Shown here: in pieces, positions 56,322-64,000 of the stretch | How the letters are laid out: each line of letters opens with the position of its first letter | Numbering within the stretch: the stretch's first letter is position 1 | Source: Maribacter sp. | GTDB lineage: Bacteria > Bacteroidota > Bacteroidia > Flavobacteriales > Flavobacteriaceae | NCBI GenBank assembly: GCA_024643345.1 | Contig: JAHENB010000006.1 | Location: 1 to 64,000 of the forward strand | Direction of reading: 5' to 3' | DNA length: 64,000 bases | Made by a program: the position numbers and the translations under genes | Notes under the pieces: model-generated | Told to the model about the DNA's origin: nothing | Database searches by the model: none | What the model saw: only the letters and a program-made list of their open reading frames with translations

Positions 56322-56969
56322 ATGCACAAAGATTTAGGTAAGTACAGAAAATCATATGAAAAGAGTGACCTCACGGAAGATGCCATCTCGGAGAATCCAA
56401 TGCAGCTTTTTCAAAAATGGTTTTACGAGGTCGAAGCATCCGAGGGGATAGATGAACCCAATGCGATGACCGTGAGCACTATTGGTTTGGATGGCTTTCC
56501 CAAAAGTAGGGTAGTACTTCTAAAAAAATACACCTATGAGGGCTTCATTTTTTATACAAATTATGAAAGTGAAAAAGGGAAGGCGATAGCAAATGACCCA
56601 AGGGTATGTGCCTCCTTTTTTTGGCCCAATATGGAACGACAGATCATCATCAAGGGACTTGCCGAAAAAATTTCCGAAAACCTGTCGGACGGTTATTTTG
56701 AATCAAGGCCCGAGGGCAGTAAATTGGGTGCCATAGTCTCCAACCAAAGCACGGTTATCCCTTCGCGTGAAGTCCTTGAGGAGAAGTTGAAAGCCTTGGA
56801 GAAACAATACGAAAATAAACCCATCGAGCGGCCCGATTATTGGGGCGGATTCATCATCAAGCCCATTTCATTGGAATTTTGGCAAGGGCGGCCCAACCGA
56901 CTCCACGACCGCATCCGATACTCCTTGCAAAAAGATTTTAATTGGAAGATTGAACGATTGGCTCCTTGA
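56322..56969 (+). CDS. pdxH: Pyridoxamine 5'-phosphate oxidase
   Basis: PNAMTVSTIGLDGFPKSRVVLLKKYTYEGFIFYTNYESEKGKAIANDPRVCASFFWPNMERQIIIKG; WQGRPNRLHDRIRY. Confidence 0.97.
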   Translation: MHKDLGKYRKSYEKSDLTEDAISENPMQLFQKWFYEVEASEGIDEPNAMTVSTIGLDGFPKSRVVLLKKYTYEGFIFYTNYESEKGKAIANDPRVCASFFWPNMERQIIIKGLAEKISENLSDGYFESRPEGSKLGAIVSNQSTVIPSREVLEEKLKALEKQYENKPIERPDYWGGFIIKPISLEFWQGRPNRLHDRIRYSLQKDFNWKIERLAP

Positions 56970-57039
56970 GCCTCCCATAAAACTGTATACCGCTCAATGA
57001 ATTTGTTTTATAGTTAACCCCAACTTAAATGAGACTTAA

Positions 57040-57525
57040 ATGAAACAGCTCATCCTCGTAAGACATGGAAAATCTTCTTGGGATTACCATGTAAGCGATA
57101 AAGACCGTCCCCTGCTGGAAAGGGGAATCAATGATGTGATTTTGGTATCGCAAAAATATGCCAAGAAACCTATCAAAATCGATTTTGCCTATTCGAGCAC
57201 GGCCAATAGGGCGATGCATACCTGCACTATTTTCCTCAGGCAACTTGATTTTCCGATGGTTAAACTGCAATTGACCCATAATCTTTACGATTTTTCCGGA
57301 GATTCTGTCTTGCCTTTTATCCAAGGTTTTGACGATTCACTTGAGTCGGTAATAATTTTTGGCCATAACCACGCCTTCACACATCTTGCCAATTCATTAG
57401 GAAATACCTATATTGAAAACGTTCCGACCAGTGGGCTTGTTCATTTGCAGTTCAACACCGACCATTGGTCCAAAATAGGTAAAGGCAACACGGTTCAAAC
57501 CATTTTTCCCAAGCATCTAAAGTAA
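57040..57525 (+). CDS. SixA-like histidine phosphatase
   Basis: KQLILVRHGKSSWDYHVSDKDRPLLERGINDV; YSSTANRAMHT; VIIFGHNHAFTHLANSLG. Confidence 0.93.
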   Translation: MKQLILVRHGKSSWDYHVSDKDRPLLERGINDVILVSQKYAKKPIKIDFAYSSTANRAMHTCTIFLRQLDFPMVKLQLTHNLYDFSGDSVLPFIQGFDDSLESVIIFGHNHAFTHLANSLGNTYIENVPTSGLVHLQFNTDHWSKIGKGNTVQTIFPKHLK

Positions 57526-59613
57526 ATGATCAAAACAAAAAACCAGTATATCAATCGGGAAATCAGTTGGCTGAGGTTTAATGAGCGTGTATTGCAGGAA
57601 TGTGCCGATAAACAGGTGCCCTTGATAGAACGACTTCGTTTTTTAGGCATTTTCTCTAACAATTTAGATGAATTCTTTAAGGTGCGATATGCTACCGTCA
57701 AACGTATCTTCGAAGCCGGTAAAACAGGTAAAAGTGTCTTGGGGGGCGAAACGGCGAAAGAACTGTTGGCCGAAATCACCGATATCGTCATCAAACAGCA
57801 GACCAAGAGCCTCAGAATATTGGCGAGTATCGAGAAGGAACTCGAATCCCAAAATATTTTCATTGTACAAGAAACCGAACTGACAGAAAAGCAGGCCATT
57901 TTTGTCAAGGACTACTTTTTGCAAAAGATCAGTCCACTATTGATGATCATTATTCTTAACGATCTTACACGATTTCCAACACTTAAGGACACCGCTGCCT
58001 ATTTGGCCATAAAAATGTTGCTAAAAAGCGATGGGAAGGTACTGGAGAAGGGAATAAGCGACCATAAGAGATATGCTCTGATAGAAATCCCAAAAGGAAT
58101 TGATCGTTTTGTGGTGCTTCCAAAAGAGGGAAATAAAGATTTTATCATCATGGTCGATGACATGATTAGATATTGTTTGAAGAGTATCTTTACCATGTTC
58201 GAATACCAATCGATTTCGGCCCACATGATCAAAATCACCAGGGATGCGGAACTTGATATGGATAATGACCTCAGCAAAAGTTTCATAGAAAAATTATCCA
58301 CCAGCGTACAACACCGGAAAATTGGTGATCCGGTGCGCTTCGTGTATGACAAAAGTATTGGAAAGGACACTTTGGCTTTTTTGAGGGACAAAATGAACAT
58401 TGCCGATACCGATAGTGTTATCCCAGGAGGTAGATACCATAACAGAAGGGATTATATGGGCTTTCCAAGTCTGGGCAGAAAGGATTTGCTTTATGAAAAA
58501 ATAACCCCCCTGCCCGTGGAAGGCGTCTGCATGGAAGGAAGTTTATTGGATCAGATTGCAAAAAAGGACTTTCTGCAACATACGCCATATCACACCTTCT
58601 CTTATATTACCAAATTTTTAAAGGAAGCTGCCTTAGATCCCAGAGTAAAAAGCATTAAAATTACGGTGTACCGATTGGCCAATAATTCTCAGGTTGCCGT
58701 TTCCCTGATCAATGCCGTAAAAAATGGAAAACAGGTAACCGTACAAATCGAATTACAGGCACGATTTGATGAGGAAGCCAATATTCAATATGCCGAACAA
58801 TTGCAGGCCGAAGGGGTTAAGTTGATTTTTGGCGTGCCGGGGCTCAAGGTTCACAGCAAAATATGTGTGATTGAACGAGAGGAAGAAGAAGGGATAAAGC
58901 GTTACGGTTTCATCAGCACGGGCAATTTTAACGAGTCAACTTCGAGAATCTATACAGATTATACACTATTTACGGCCAATGAGTCCATCTTGAAGGAACT
59001 GAATAAAATATTCGATTTTTTTGAGACCACCTATAAAATCAATAAATACAAACATTTGGTGGTCTCACCGCATTATACACAAAATATATTCGAAAAGCTG
59101 ATCGAAAATGAGATTGCCAACGCCATTATGGGCAAGCCGGCCTACATCAAGATCAAAATGAACAGCTTTACCTCCTATAAAATGGTCGATAAACTCTATG
59201 AAGCCAGTAGGGCAGGGGTGAAGATCCAGCTGATCATTCGTGGCATTTGCTGTTTGGTCCCTGGAGTAAAGGGAATGAGCGAAAATATCGAGGCCATCAG
59301 CGTAGTTGACAAGTTTTTGGAACATTCAAGGCTATTTGTTTTTTGCAATGAAGATGATCCAAAAATATTTATTTCCTCCGCCGATTGGATGACGAGGAAT
59401 TTAGATTATCGCGTAGAAGTGGGCTGTCCCATTTATGATAAGAATATCAAAAAGGAGTTACTGGATACTTTTGACATTTCATGGAAAGATAACGTGAAGG
59501 CACGCATATTCAATAAAGAACAGGACAATGCCTATCGAAGAAATAGAAATGGCAAATTGCGTTCCCAGTTCGCAAAATACGACTACTATTTAAGGAAGCT
59601 AAAATCCCAGTGA
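57526..59613 (+). CDS. ppk1: Polyphosphate kinase 1
   Basis: YINREISWLRFNERVLQEC; SNNLDEFFKVRYATVKR; KSIKITVYRLANNSQV; LKVHSKICVIEREEE; FISTGNFNESTSRIYTDYTLFTAN. Confidence 0.97.
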   Translation: MIKTKNQYINREISWLRFNERVLQECADKQVPLIERLRFLGIFSNNLDEFFKVRYATVKRIFEAGKTGKSVLGGETAKELLAEITDIVIKQQTKSLRILASIEKELESQNIFIVQETELTEKQAIFVKDYFLQKISPLLMIIILNDLTRFPTLKDTAAYLAIKMLLKSDGKVLEKGISDHKRYALIEIPKGIDRFVVLPKEGNKDFIIMVDDMIRYCLKSIFTMFEYQSISAHMIKITRDAELDMDNDLSKSFIEKLSTSVQHRKIGDPVRFVYDKSIGKDTLAFLRDKMNIADTDSVIPGGRYHNRRDYMGFPSLGRKDLLYEKITPLPVEGVCMEGSLLDQIAKKDFLQHTPYHTFSYITKFLKEAALDPRVKSIKITVYRLANNSQVAVSLINAVKNGKQVTVQIELQARFDEEANIQYAEQLQAEGVKLIFGVPGLKVHSKICVIEREEEEGIKRYGFISTGNFNESTSRIYTDYTLFTANESILKELNKIFDFFETTYKINKYKHLVVSPHYTQNIFEKLIENEIANAIMGKPAYIKIKMNSFTSYKMVDKLYEASRAGVKIQLIIRGICCLVPGVKGMSENIEAISVVDKFLEHSRLFVFCNEDDPKIFISSADWMTRNLDYRVEVGCPIYDKNIKKELLDTFDISWKDNVKARIFNKEQDNAYRRNRNGKLRSQFAKYDYYLRKLKSQ

Positions 59614-59620
59614 TGCGGTA

Positions 59621-60202
59621 TTAGCCATGGATGCTTTCTTTGGTACCTAAGCCTTTCATTATTTCTGCCTCATACGCCAATAAACCATTCCATTTTTCAT
59701 CCACTATTTTGCGGTCTTGGTATTTTCGGGCAAAATTGAGGAACATGGTATAGTGTCCGGCTTCGCTCACCATGAGCTGGCGATAAAAATCTGCCAGTTC
59801 CTTATCTTTCAACTGCTCCGACAATAGTCTGAAGCGTTCGCAACTGCGCGCTTCTATCAAAGCGGCATATAGTAATCGATGTACCAATTGTGTGGTTCTA
59901 CTGCCGCCTTTGGGGAAGAATTTAATGAGGGCCAATACGTAGTCATCTTTACGATCACGACCAAGTACATTGCCCCTGGCCTTGATTTTGTCATGGACCA
60001 TTTTAAAATGGCCCATTTCTTCACGCGAAAGTGCGATCATTTCCTCTACCAATTCGGGATATTCGGGAAAGCCGACGATAAGTGAAATGGCCGTACTGGC
60101 GGCTTTTTGCTCACAATAGGCATGATCCGTTAAAATTTCGTCAATATTTTTTTCTACCAGATTTACCCATCGGGGATCGGTAGGCAGTTTTAATCCCAAC
60201 AT
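59621..60202 (-). CDS. miaE: tRNA-(ms[2]io[6]A)-hydroxylase
   Basis: LTDHAYCEQKAASTAISLIVGFPEYPELVEEMIALSREEMGHFKMVHDKIKARG; LIEARSCERFRLLSEQL; SEAGHYTMFL (diiron ligands). Confidence 0.93.
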   Translation of the reverse strand: MLGLKLPTDPRWVNLVEKNIDEILTDHAYCEQKAASTAISLIVGFPEYPELVEEMIALSREEMGHFKMVHDKIKARGNVLGRDRKDDYVLALIKFFPKGGSRTTQLVHRLLYAALIEARSCERFRLLSEQLKDKELADFYRQLMVSEAGHYTMFLNFARKYQDRKIVDEKWNGLLAYEAEIMKGLGTKESIHG

Positions 60203-60378
60203 TTTTTTTTGTAAAAATAGGGAGAATCTATTAAACCTTTTTAAGTGCTAATTCAACCAAAATCCATGGTTTTAAACTTAATAATAATTAATTTTACGAT
60301 TAACCTCATCAGTATCGACTATTTTAATCGATTACGCAACCTAAATAATTTATTTAGCCAGAATAGTGTTTTTTTAAA

Positions 60379-61224
60379 ATGAAAACAAGCGAACAATTAA
60401 TATCGGTTATTAGGGACAACTTGGATACTGAGACCATTGATTGGCTACTTGAAAAACTGGAAGTGATATTGATTTCCGATTCTGCCAAGGATCTTTATCT
60501 TACTTACACCTTGATCGCGGCTAAGGTTTCTGTCAGAACAGACATTGTATACCAAAAAGACACAGCACTTATTGGATATTTGAAGGCTCAAGAAGCAAAC
60601 CTACATCAGATAGTACGCATCTTTTTGTTGGCAAAGGTTTTGGAAGAAAAGCCAGCGTATTTCACCGCCAAGGTGGCTAATCTGATCCAAGTAGCTGATA
60701 CGGGTGAATTGGTGACCTTTTTAAAGTTTTTGGTTTGGTTGCCCAATCCCAAAACATTTAATCAAACCGCGGTTGAGGCGCTGAGAACCAATATTTCGCA
60801 AGTATTTATGGCCATTGCGCTTCATAATCCTTACCCGGAGAAGTTTTTTAATGAACAACAATGGAACCAAATGTACCTTAAAGCAGCCTTTATGCAACTA
60901 GATCTAGGGGCCATTATAGGGGTTGATGAAAGGGCAAATGAGGATTTGGCGAGAATAATTTCTGATTATGCCCATGAAAGATGGGCGGCATCAAGAGATA
61001 TAGACCCTTTGTTTTGGAGGCCTGTGGGCAAATTTTTAAAAGGAACCCTTAAAGAAGACATGAAGCGCTTACTCTCAAGTCAAAACTTGCTAGAGAACAA
61101 AGCGGGCGTCCTCTGCTGTTGCCGGTCCGAAGATCTGGAATTGCGGGAACTTATGGGCCAACATCCCGAAATAATGAATTTGGTCAGCAATGATAGGCTT
61201 ACCTGGGAAAATTTTAAACAGTAG
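60379..61224 (+). CDS. eboA: EboA domain-containing protein
   Basis: NPYPEKFFNEQQWNQMYLKAAFMQLDLGAIIGVDERANEDLARIISDYAHERWAASRDIDPLFWRPVGKF, typical EboA C-terminal region, plus gene context. Confidence 0.88.
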   Translation: MKTSEQLISVIRDNLDTETIDWLLEKLEVILISDSAKDLYLTYTLIAAKVSVRTDIVYQKDTALIGYLKAQEANLHQIVRIFLLAKVLEEKPAYFTAKVANLIQVADTGELVTFLKFLVWLPNPKTFNQTAVEALRTNISQVFMAIALHNPYPEKFFNEQQWNQMYLKAAFMQLDLGAIIGVDERANEDLARIISDYAHERWAASRDIDPLFWRPVGKFLKGTLKEDMKRLLSSQNLLENKAGVLCCCRSEDLELRELMGQHPEIMNLVSNDRLTWENFKQ

Positions 61225-61226
61225 AT

Positions 61227-62135
61227 ATGGAAGAAAAAATAATGATCATAGACCCGCATATCCACATGACGTCGCGCACAACCGATGATTATGAAGCTAT
61301 GGCCAGGGCTGGCATTGTTGCGATTATCGAACCTTCGTTTTGGATGGGCCAGCCACGGACCCAGATCGGTTCCTTTCAGGATTATTTTAGCAGTCTGGTG
61401 GGTTGGGAACCTTTTAGGGCCAGCCAGTTTGGTATAAAGCACTATAGTACGATCGGCCTGAATTCCAAGGAAGCAAATAATGAATCGCTTGCAGAGCAGG
61501 TCATCGAGCTTTTGCCCTTATATCTGCATAAAGAGAATGTGGTTGCCATTGGTGAAATCGGGTACGATGACCAAACCCCAGCTGAGGATAAGTATTTTAG
61601 GATACAATTGGACATGGCCAAAGAATTGGGCATGACCGTACAGATCCATACACCCCATAGGGATAAGAAATCGGGAACGATCAGAAGTATGGAGGTTTGC
61701 TTGGAGCATGGCCTGGATCCATCGAATGTTATAATTGACCACAATAACGAAGAAACGGTGCAAGAAGTTTTGGACAGGGGATTCTTCGCGGCTTTCACGA
61801 TTTATCCAAAAACAAAGATGGGCAATGAACGCATGGTGGAAGTGGTCCGCAAATATGGCAGTGACCGTATCCTAATAGATAGTTCTGCAGATTGGGGGGT
61901 GAGCGACCCACTGGCCGTGCCCAAAACGGCTTCCCTAATGCTCAATAGGGGAATACCAAAATCGGATGTAATAAAAACATGTTATCAAAATGCCTTGGAG
62001 GCCTATGGAAAAAATGGTAAGATGAAAGAAGCGCATTGGCTCAAACCGGGACGAATAGACCAGTCCAATCTCTATAATGATAATAGTGTTTTAAGGGGTC
62101 AAACACCTCGGATTGACCAAGACCAGATAAAATGA
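61227..62135 (+). CDS. eboB: TatD-family metal-dependent hydrolase of ebo cluster (EboB)
   Basis: MIIDPHIHMTSRTTDDYEAMARAGIVAIIEPSFWMGQPRT; NVVAIGEIGYDDQT; VQIHTPHRDK; ILIDSSADWGVSDPLAVPKTA. Confidence 0.88.
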   Translation: MEEKIMIIDPHIHMTSRTTDDYEAMARAGIVAIIEPSFWMGQPRTQIGSFQDYFSSLVGWEPFRASQFGIKHYSTIGLNSKEANNESLAEQVIELLPLYLHKENVVAIGEIGYDDQTPAEDKYFRIQLDMAKELGMTVQIHTPHRDKKSGTIRSMEVCLEHGLDPSNVIIDHNNEETVQEVLDRGFFAAFTIYPKTKMGNERMVEVVRKYGSDRILIDSSADWGVSDPLAVPKTASLMLNRGIPKSDVIKTCYQNALEAYGKNGKMKEAHWLKPGRIDQSNLYNDNSVLRGQTPRIDQDQIK

Positions 62136-63031
62136 ATAGGATTTTGATGGGCTATGCAAGATTGGCTCGCCCTGCGAATCTGCCCACAGCGGCAGCCGAT
62201 ATATTGGTGGGAATTGCCATCGCAGTCTATTTCGTTTCCCTTGAAATCTCTGTTTTTCTTGCCGATATTTCTATCGATGTCCTGAACTTGGTATGTGCAT
62301 CTGTGCTATTATATGCCGGGGGCGTTGTTTTGAACGATGTCTTCGATCGGAAGCTGGATATGGTTGAGCGTCCTGAAAGGCCCATCCCCAGCGGTCTCAT
62401 CCCCTATAAATCGGCCGCTACTTTCGGCATTGTTTTACTTCTTGCGGGTATTTTTTTTGGTTTTATGGTTGGAGCGACCAGTGGTGCACTCGCGGCAATC
62501 CTTGCCATAAGCATCTTAGGATATGATGCTTATGCAAAAAAACATGGTTTGTTCGGGCCCATGATCATGGGGCTTTGCCGCGCCCTGAATTTAGTTCTTG
62601 GTATGTCTTTATTTCAGGAAATTGGTCACTGGTGGTACGGTATGATACCGTTTTGCTATATTTTTGCAATTACGCTGATCAGTAGGGGAGAAGTTCATGG
62701 AAACAACAGGAACCATCTCATATGGTCCGCCATTTTGTATGGCTTGGTCATACTGATGGTCATAATCATAACCGGCAGGGAAACAGGGAAGTTTTTAGAA
62801 ATAATTCCTTTTTTAATGTTGTTCTCATTTTTGATCTACAGGCCTTTGATACGAGCCTATCGATCAAATGTGCCCAGCAATATTAAAAAGGCCGTAATGG
62901 CTGGGGTCCTATCGATCATTGTCCTGGACGCATCCCTTGCAGTGGGTTTTTCTGTTTGGTGGTATGGCCTTTTGATTCTTTTACTTTTACCAGTATCAAT
63001 GTTGTTGGCAAGACTATTTGCTGTTACTTAA
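62132..63031 (+). CDS. eboC: UbiA-like prenyltransferase-family membrane protein (EboC)
   Basis: ARLARPANLPTAAADILVGIAIA; LYAGGVVLNDVFDRKLDMVERPERPIPSGLI (NDxxDxxxD); GYDAYAKKHGLFGPMIMGLCRALNLVLGMS. ATGA overlap with the previous gene. Confidence 0.92.
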   Translation: MNRILMGYARLARPANLPTAAADILVGIAIAVYFVSLEISVFLADISIDVLNLVCASVLLYAGGVVLNDVFDRKLDMVERPERPIPSGLIPYKSAATFGIVLLLAGIFFGFMVGATSGALAAILAISILGYDAYAKKHGLFGPMIMGLCRALNLVLGMSLFQEIGHWWYGMIPFCYIFAITLISRGEVHGNNRNHLIWSAILYGLVILMVIIITGRETGKFLEIIPFLMLFSFLIYRPLIRAYRSNVPSNIKKAVMAGVLSIIVLDASLAVGFSVWWYGLLILLLLPVSMLLARLFAVT

Positions 63032-63040
63032 TTGAAATAC

Positions 63041-64000
63041 ATGAAATTGAAACCAATTGCACAATCCTTTTCAGTAAATTATACCTACAAGCTTCATTTT
63101 ACCCAGAATTTATTTCATATAGATAATGGCTTGTTCAAAAATATTATCAAGGAATACGATAAAAAAAGAAAGGTCAAACTCTTCTTTGTTGTCGATAACG
63201 GTGTTCTTGAACACCATCCACAGTTGTTGGAGTCGATAAATGCGTACTGTCTTGCCCACGGAAATCTTATACAATTCACTTCAAGTTTGGTGATACCCGG
63301 AGGGGAACAATGTAAAAATGACGCTAGCTATGTTGATCTTGTATTACAAGGAATCAATTCGAACGCTATTTGCAGGCATTCATTTGTTGTGGTCATCGGG
63401 GGAGGAGCGGTCATTGATATGGCGGGTTATGCGGCGGCCATTGCACATAGGGGCGTTAAACTTATCCGGATTCCGACCACCGTGCTATCTCAAAATGATT
63501 CGGCAGTCGGCGTTAAGAACAGTGTTAATCTATTTGAAAAGAAAAATTTCCTGGGAACATTTGCCCCACCGTACGCCATTATAAATGACAGTGAATTTTT
63601 AAAGACCTTGGAGCAAAGGGATTGGATTGCCGGTATTTCTGAAGCCATAAAGGTATCGTTGATAAAAGATGCCGAGTTTTTTCGGTATATCGAGCAGCGT
63701 ACCGAACATTTGCGAAAAAGGCATATGCCCACCATGGATGAGATAATCTATAAATGTGCGGAAATGCATATGGATCATATTTCGCAAGGGGGGGATCCCT
63801 TTGAAAGTGGCTCTTCCCGACCATTGGATTTTGGCCACTGGGCAGCCCATAAGCTGGAACAGATGACGCATTATAACCTTCGACATGGCGAGGCGGTGGC
63901 CAAAGGTATCGCCTTGGATGTTACCTATGCCAATTTAATGGGATTGATTCCAGAAAAAACGCTAAAAAGGATTATCAAGGTGATGGAGGACATCGGTTTT
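63041..64000 (+). CDS. eboD: 3-dehydroquinate synthase-like protein (EboD), partial at window end
   Basis: Manual translation MKLKPIAQSFSVNYTYKLHFTQNLFHIDNGLF...FVVVIGGGAVIDMAGYAAAIAHRGVKLIRIPTTVLSQNDSAVGVKNSVNLFEKKNFLGTFAPPYAIINDSEFL...SRPLDFGHWAAHKLEQMTHYNLRHGEAVAKGIALDVTYANLMG. Open to the window edge and absent from the ORF track. Confidence 0.92.
   Translation, partial: MKLKPIAQSFSVNYTYKLHFTQNLFHIDNGLFKNIIKEYDKKRKVKLFFVVDNGVLEHHPQLLESINAYCLAHGNLIQFTSSLVIPGGEQCKNDASYVDLVLQGINSNAICRHSFVVVIGGGAVIDMAGYAAAIAHRGVKLIRIPTTVLSQNDSAVGVKNSVNLFEKKNFLGTFAPPYAIINDSEFLKTLEQRDWIAGISEAIKVSLIKDAEFFRYIEQRTEHLRKRHMPTMDEIIYKCAEMHMDHISQGGDPFESGSSRPLDFGHWAAHKLEQMTHYNLRHGEAVAKGIALDVTYANLMGLIPEKTLKRIIKVMEDIGF

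Noticed and set aside
1-64000. tRNA/rRNA genes, CRISPR arrays, transposases, integrases or phage genes
   Set aside because: Scanned intergenic gaps and ORF translations; nothing resembling these was found. Short tRNAs or ncRNAs without obvious motifs cannot be fully excluded without tRNAscan-SE/Infernal.

Overview
This is a gene-dense chromosomal window from a Bacteroidota genome, most likely a marine Flavobacteriaceae member. The lineage call rests on the TAnnTTTG-type -7 promoter boxes, the DUF5606, DUF5916 and DUF2807 families, and the rpsA/pyrR/rnz/pdxH/ppk1 gene content. I found no tRNA, rRNA, CRISPR array or transposase. From left to right the window holds: (i) the 5' part of a Sua5/YrdC gene; (ii) a nonulosonic acid (sialic acid/KDN) locus with a SAF-less NeuB-like synthase, a CMP-NulO synthetase fused to a KdsC-type HAD phosphatase, a sialyltransferase-motif glycosyltransferase, and two GT2 enzymes; (iii) the housekeeping genes dapD, ruvX, def and DUF5606; (iv) a ~23 kb block (7.6-30.8 kb) made mostly of exported hydrolases, oxidoreductases and transporters; (v) mazG, msrB and a collagen-triplet lipoprotein; (vi) a GlgE-type maltose-1-phosphate/alpha-glucan operon (glgE, maltokinase, glgB, GH31) with no adjacent treS, then M48 and MFS genes; (vii) an ECF sigma / membrane-protein / two beta-ladder protein operon; (viii) lon, cmk, LysM, rpsA, pyrR, pyrB, rnz, pdxH, sixA, ppk1 and miaE; (ix) the start of an ebo (EboA-B-C-D) cluster that runs off the right edge. 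The last gene, a divergent 3-dehydroquinate-synthase-like EboD, is missing from the supplied ORF track because it has no stop codon inside the window. The most interesting targets are the ebo cluster, the unusual NulO biosynthesis architecture, and the sigma-linked DYG/SGSGD ladder proteins. All family names come from reading the translations; no database search was run.
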